Below are positions 61,507-64,000 of a stretch of 64,000 nucleotides of DNA, piece after piece. The translations under genes and the position numbers were made by a program. Below the pieces are notes generated by a model that saw only the letters and a list, made by a program, of their open reading frames with translations, ran no database searches and was not told where the DNA came from. Positions within the stretch are counted from its first letter, which is position 1, and each line of letters begins with the position of its first letter. This DNA is from Ceratorhiza oryzae-sativae. Taxonomy: Eukaryota; Basidiomycota; Agaricomycetes; Cantharellales; Ceratobasidiaceae. The stretch lies in assembly GCA_030998015.1 (NCBI GenBank), contig JARWMV010000233.1:1612001-1676000 (forward strand). Direction: 5' to 3'.

Positions 61507-62618
61507 GTACTATAAGCATATATCTACATGATCACTGCGCTCGTAGTGTGGGCGGTTCTGACTTTCCCAAACACGTATGCTGAACTCGCATACAGCCGAG
61601 TGTCAGACCCGGAGCAACTAGTACCGGTGTTAGGGTTGCTCGTGCGGACGCCCGCCGACCCGTACAAGCGGATCGGTGTACTGAATGCAAACCGAGAGAC
61701 AGCGACCGGCGGCGCTCGAGTCTTTTGACCGAAGCGAGAGCTCAAGGGCAATGGGAGAAATCGCGATGGCGTGCTTGGCTCATAAACCTCAGGAAAGGCC
61801 ATCCAGAGAGCGGGTTTTTGAACAATTGGAGGCTGTAATGTAATCTTCAGCCCGGCCACCGTTTTTGAGTTATATCCTGTGTATTGGTTTATAATAATCG
61901 ACCAGTGAAGCCGGTTTATCTTCTCCTGCTATATTCAGCTATCATGAGAATTTTGCCAACACCTTCATGACTGACCCTTCAGAGTCGGAACATATGTTCG
62001 TGCCATACGGGAGCATGAAAAAAAATCTTCTGCTTCAACCCCATCCTGCCTTTCATAATCTTATGAACGCCATTATCGAGTGTCTCCTTACCTAAAACAT
62101 GGCATATCATGTGTAATGTGAGCGTCTCGAGAAGCGGCTGGGTTGGCTCTACTCGGACCTGCTCTCTAGGCCAACACCCATCACCTGAGTCCTGGTTTCC
62201 CAGAATTTCAGCCGTTCATTCATAGCGATGATCTAGTGATAATATGTCTGGGTACAAATTTGTTTATATGGCACACAAGGAATATATGACGATGCGAAGC
62301 AGTGAATTCCTGAGCCGTTGATCCCCTGAGTACAAAATCTGAGTGTTGCATACTCAGCATTGGGGAATATAGTTTGTGAGAGCGTCCAAAAACATAGCCC
62401 ATACTCAAAGACAAGGTTAATCGTAAACCTAGAAATCTTTTTTTAGTTATTTAAGCTGTCGAGGAAAAGTAGGTTTATGGTAATATGCGCATTCAACGCC
62501 TGCCAGGAAAGGATGCATCGAAGCCCATTTACATACCGCCGACGGCATTGGCAAGTCATTCAACGATGTATCCTATATGTGAATTAAACTAGCGAATTAC
62601 CGTCTGTCCACCCTGCTA
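61507..62618. other. intergenic between LINE and Argonaute gene
   Basis: About 1.1 kb. A minus-strand frame at 61524-61859 has no clear motif and lies outside the target-site duplication, so I do not assign it to the LINE. The rest is A/T-rich 3' flank of the Argonaute gene. Confidence 0.4.
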
Positions 62619-64000
62619 TCATATGTAGAACATCGTCTCTTTCACACTAGGGCCAGTTGGACCTTCCCCCCAGTGTTTATGCGCTTCTTCGACAGCTACT
62701 TCCTTGCTGACTTGAGCACCGTATGATACCGTCATTTCGAAAGCGGCCAGAAGCTTTGCTAAGTAGCAGCGACCACGTTCACAAGCGAGCCCTGAGAACG
62801 GTGGTTACCTGCATTATTGCAGACGGATTTGGATTGTTACTCACCAGCATAGTAAACTGGAGGAACCAGGGATACGGCCTTTGTAGCGCGTGCAAACATG
62901 TAGGATATCCCATAGACCAAGCTCTGAACCTGATCGGCGCTCAAGGGGTTTTCATTGTGTATGACAGTATAGCGGGTTGGACGTGACGTTCCCCGTAATC
63001 CTGCATGGGCTTGAAGGTAGAAGTCGAAGCCATATATGCTGGTAACTATTTGCCATGCAATTCTGAGTCATTTTCAAACCAACAGCGCATCCAGCGAAAG
63101 TCTCACCGCCATGATCAACAACAGTTCCAGGCTTGCAGTTTCCATTGTTGGCATCCTCATCTTTCGTTGGGAAAAATCGTGCATGGTGTTGCTTTTTGGC
63201 AACTAGAATGGTCAATTTTGGATTGTATTTTCTCTCTGATGTCGAAAACTTCGAGAATGCTTCACGAATCTTGGGCAAATCATCACCACGAACCGCCAAG
63301 AATTGGCCTTCAGACACGCCGTTGTGGAAAAACAATATGCGCTGCGGAAGGACCTTGTTCTTTGCACGGAATTGGGCGAGACGCTCGGCCATCATGTCTG
63401 TTAGGTCACTGATAACCTAGCAAGTGTCCCATCCTTCAATGAGCTTCCCAAAGGAGCTATATTTGTATACTCCTTACCTCCTTCTTTGACTCTTGGAGAC
63501 GTAGACTCGCAGGGAACTGCCCGAACATGCTATCCACACTTCCAACCACAGAAGCGATGCTTGGTATACCACACACGCCCCTCAGGCTAGGATGCGTGAC
63601 ATCACTCCCTACCAGCATCGTGGGCTGCTGGCGTAGCCACGACATGACTGGATCTTCTGGCCCGATCGTATGGTTTATGCCGCCGAGCTTCGCGTTGAAC
63701 TTGAGGCCAACATTGGTGTTGTATCGAACCTATACGAGTATGCCAGGTTGTTGCCTTGGTTTTGGTTAAAATAAATAAACACACCTGTCCGTCCTTGAAG
63801 TTGTTGGCTGTGACACAAACTGTCAACACGTCAAGCCTTACATCGCATAGATACTTGATGCCGTTGTAGATTGCACTATCGTGGCTGCTCAGCACCACAA
63901 GTACGATCTTCGGTTTTGGCCTGATCGCCTTGAGCACGCTTGCAATGGCATTCATGGCATTAGGTCGCATTTGAGAGAATGCCTCTGCGCTCCTCGGTGG
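62619..64000 (-). CDS. Argonaute, PIWI-domain part (5' end beyond window)
   Basis: RNA-interference effector protein; only the C-terminal PIWI region is in the window. On the minus strand: MRPNAMNAIASVLKAIRPKP, DVRLDVLTVCVTANNFKDGQ, VRYNTNVGLKFNAKLGGINH, TMLVGSDVTHPS (first catalytic Asp present), KKEVISDLTDMMAERL (glutamate-finger Glu present), RILFFHNGVSEGQF, KLTILVAKKQHHARFFP, FDFYLQAHAGLRGTSRPTRY, LVYGISYMFARATKAVSLVP, and CERGRCYLAKLL, ending VKETMFYI at 62619. Canonical eukaryotic Argonautes have Asp in RDGVSEGQF and His in SRPTHY; here these are Asn and Arg. One base may be missing at about 63031-63037 near the exon start before GFDFYL. Remaining introns are canonical. Confidence 0.92.

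Noticed and set aside
61524..61859. Minus-strand frame next to the LINE considered as more of the same element
   Set aside because: It lies outside the target-site duplication, so it cannot be part of this insertion, and it shows no reverse transcriptase motif.

Overview
The window is fungal nuclear DNA from a basidiomycete, most likely an agaricomycete of the Rhizoctonia/Ceratobasidiaceae type. Genes are split by many short introns (about 50-70 nt, GT-AG with a few GC-AG) and lie close together on both strands. The content fits this origin: DUF6533 seven-helix proteins, CBM1-tagged GH10 xylanases, a Rua1_C regulator, a group III hybrid histidine kinase, and an Argonaute that runs off the right edge. 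The species assignment is inference from gene content.

Layout. 0.2-4.1 kb: Rua1_C-domain regulator (+). 4.6-6.0: ZIP metal transporter (-). 6.6-8.3: seven-helix membrane protein (-). 8.3-11.4: about 3 kb without a recognisable gene. 11.4-14.2: two chromatin genes in tandem, IES2 (INO80 complex) and EAF3/MRG15 (NuA4/Rpd3S). 14.3-15.9: EMC8/9 and mago nashi (-). 16.0: intron-containing tRNA-Gly(GCC). 16.2-18.5: an unrecognised single-pass membrane protein and a TMEM19/DUF92 protein (-). 19.0-19.9: a divergent pair of about 60-residue hydrophobic paralogues. 20.1-23.7: RhoGAP-like protein and LTO1 (-). 24.0-24.8: DUF2470/TMEM254-like protein (+). 25.4-29.3: tandem DUF6533 proteins (+). 29.5-31.0: FBXO31-like F-box protein (-). 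31.8-33.5: CAP59/CMT1-type mannosyltransferase (+). 33.8-35.2: Cdc12-class septin (-). 35.4-36.8: probable mitochondrial protein (+). 39.0-40.7: PL1 pectate lyase (+). 40.9-43.2: TMEM184/DUF300 protein (+). 44.2-52.0: three tandem CBM1-GH10 xylanases (+), the first broken. 54.4-60.2: Nik1/Os-1 group III histidine kinase (+). 61.0-61.5: 5'-truncated LINE with target-site duplication (-). 62.6-64.0: 3' part of an Argonaute (-).

How they fit together. Most of the left two thirds is housekeeping (chromatin, RNA processing, ER membrane, septin, ribosome-recycling factor). The 39-52 kb block is a plant-cell-wall-degradation neighbourhood: a secreted pectate lyase and three secreted xylanases whose upstream regions share several short sequence blocks, which suggests co-regulation. 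The most unusual items are the shared xylanase promoter modules next to a decaying copy, the small-protein pair with an intron present in only one copy, a six-base microexon in mago, and an Argonaute PIWI domain in which two of four catalytic residues are replaced.

Caveat. Many conserved genes carry apparent single-base deletions, often in short homopolymers. I read most of these as sequencing or assembly errors. Exon boundaries were read by eye and are approximate wherever I say so.
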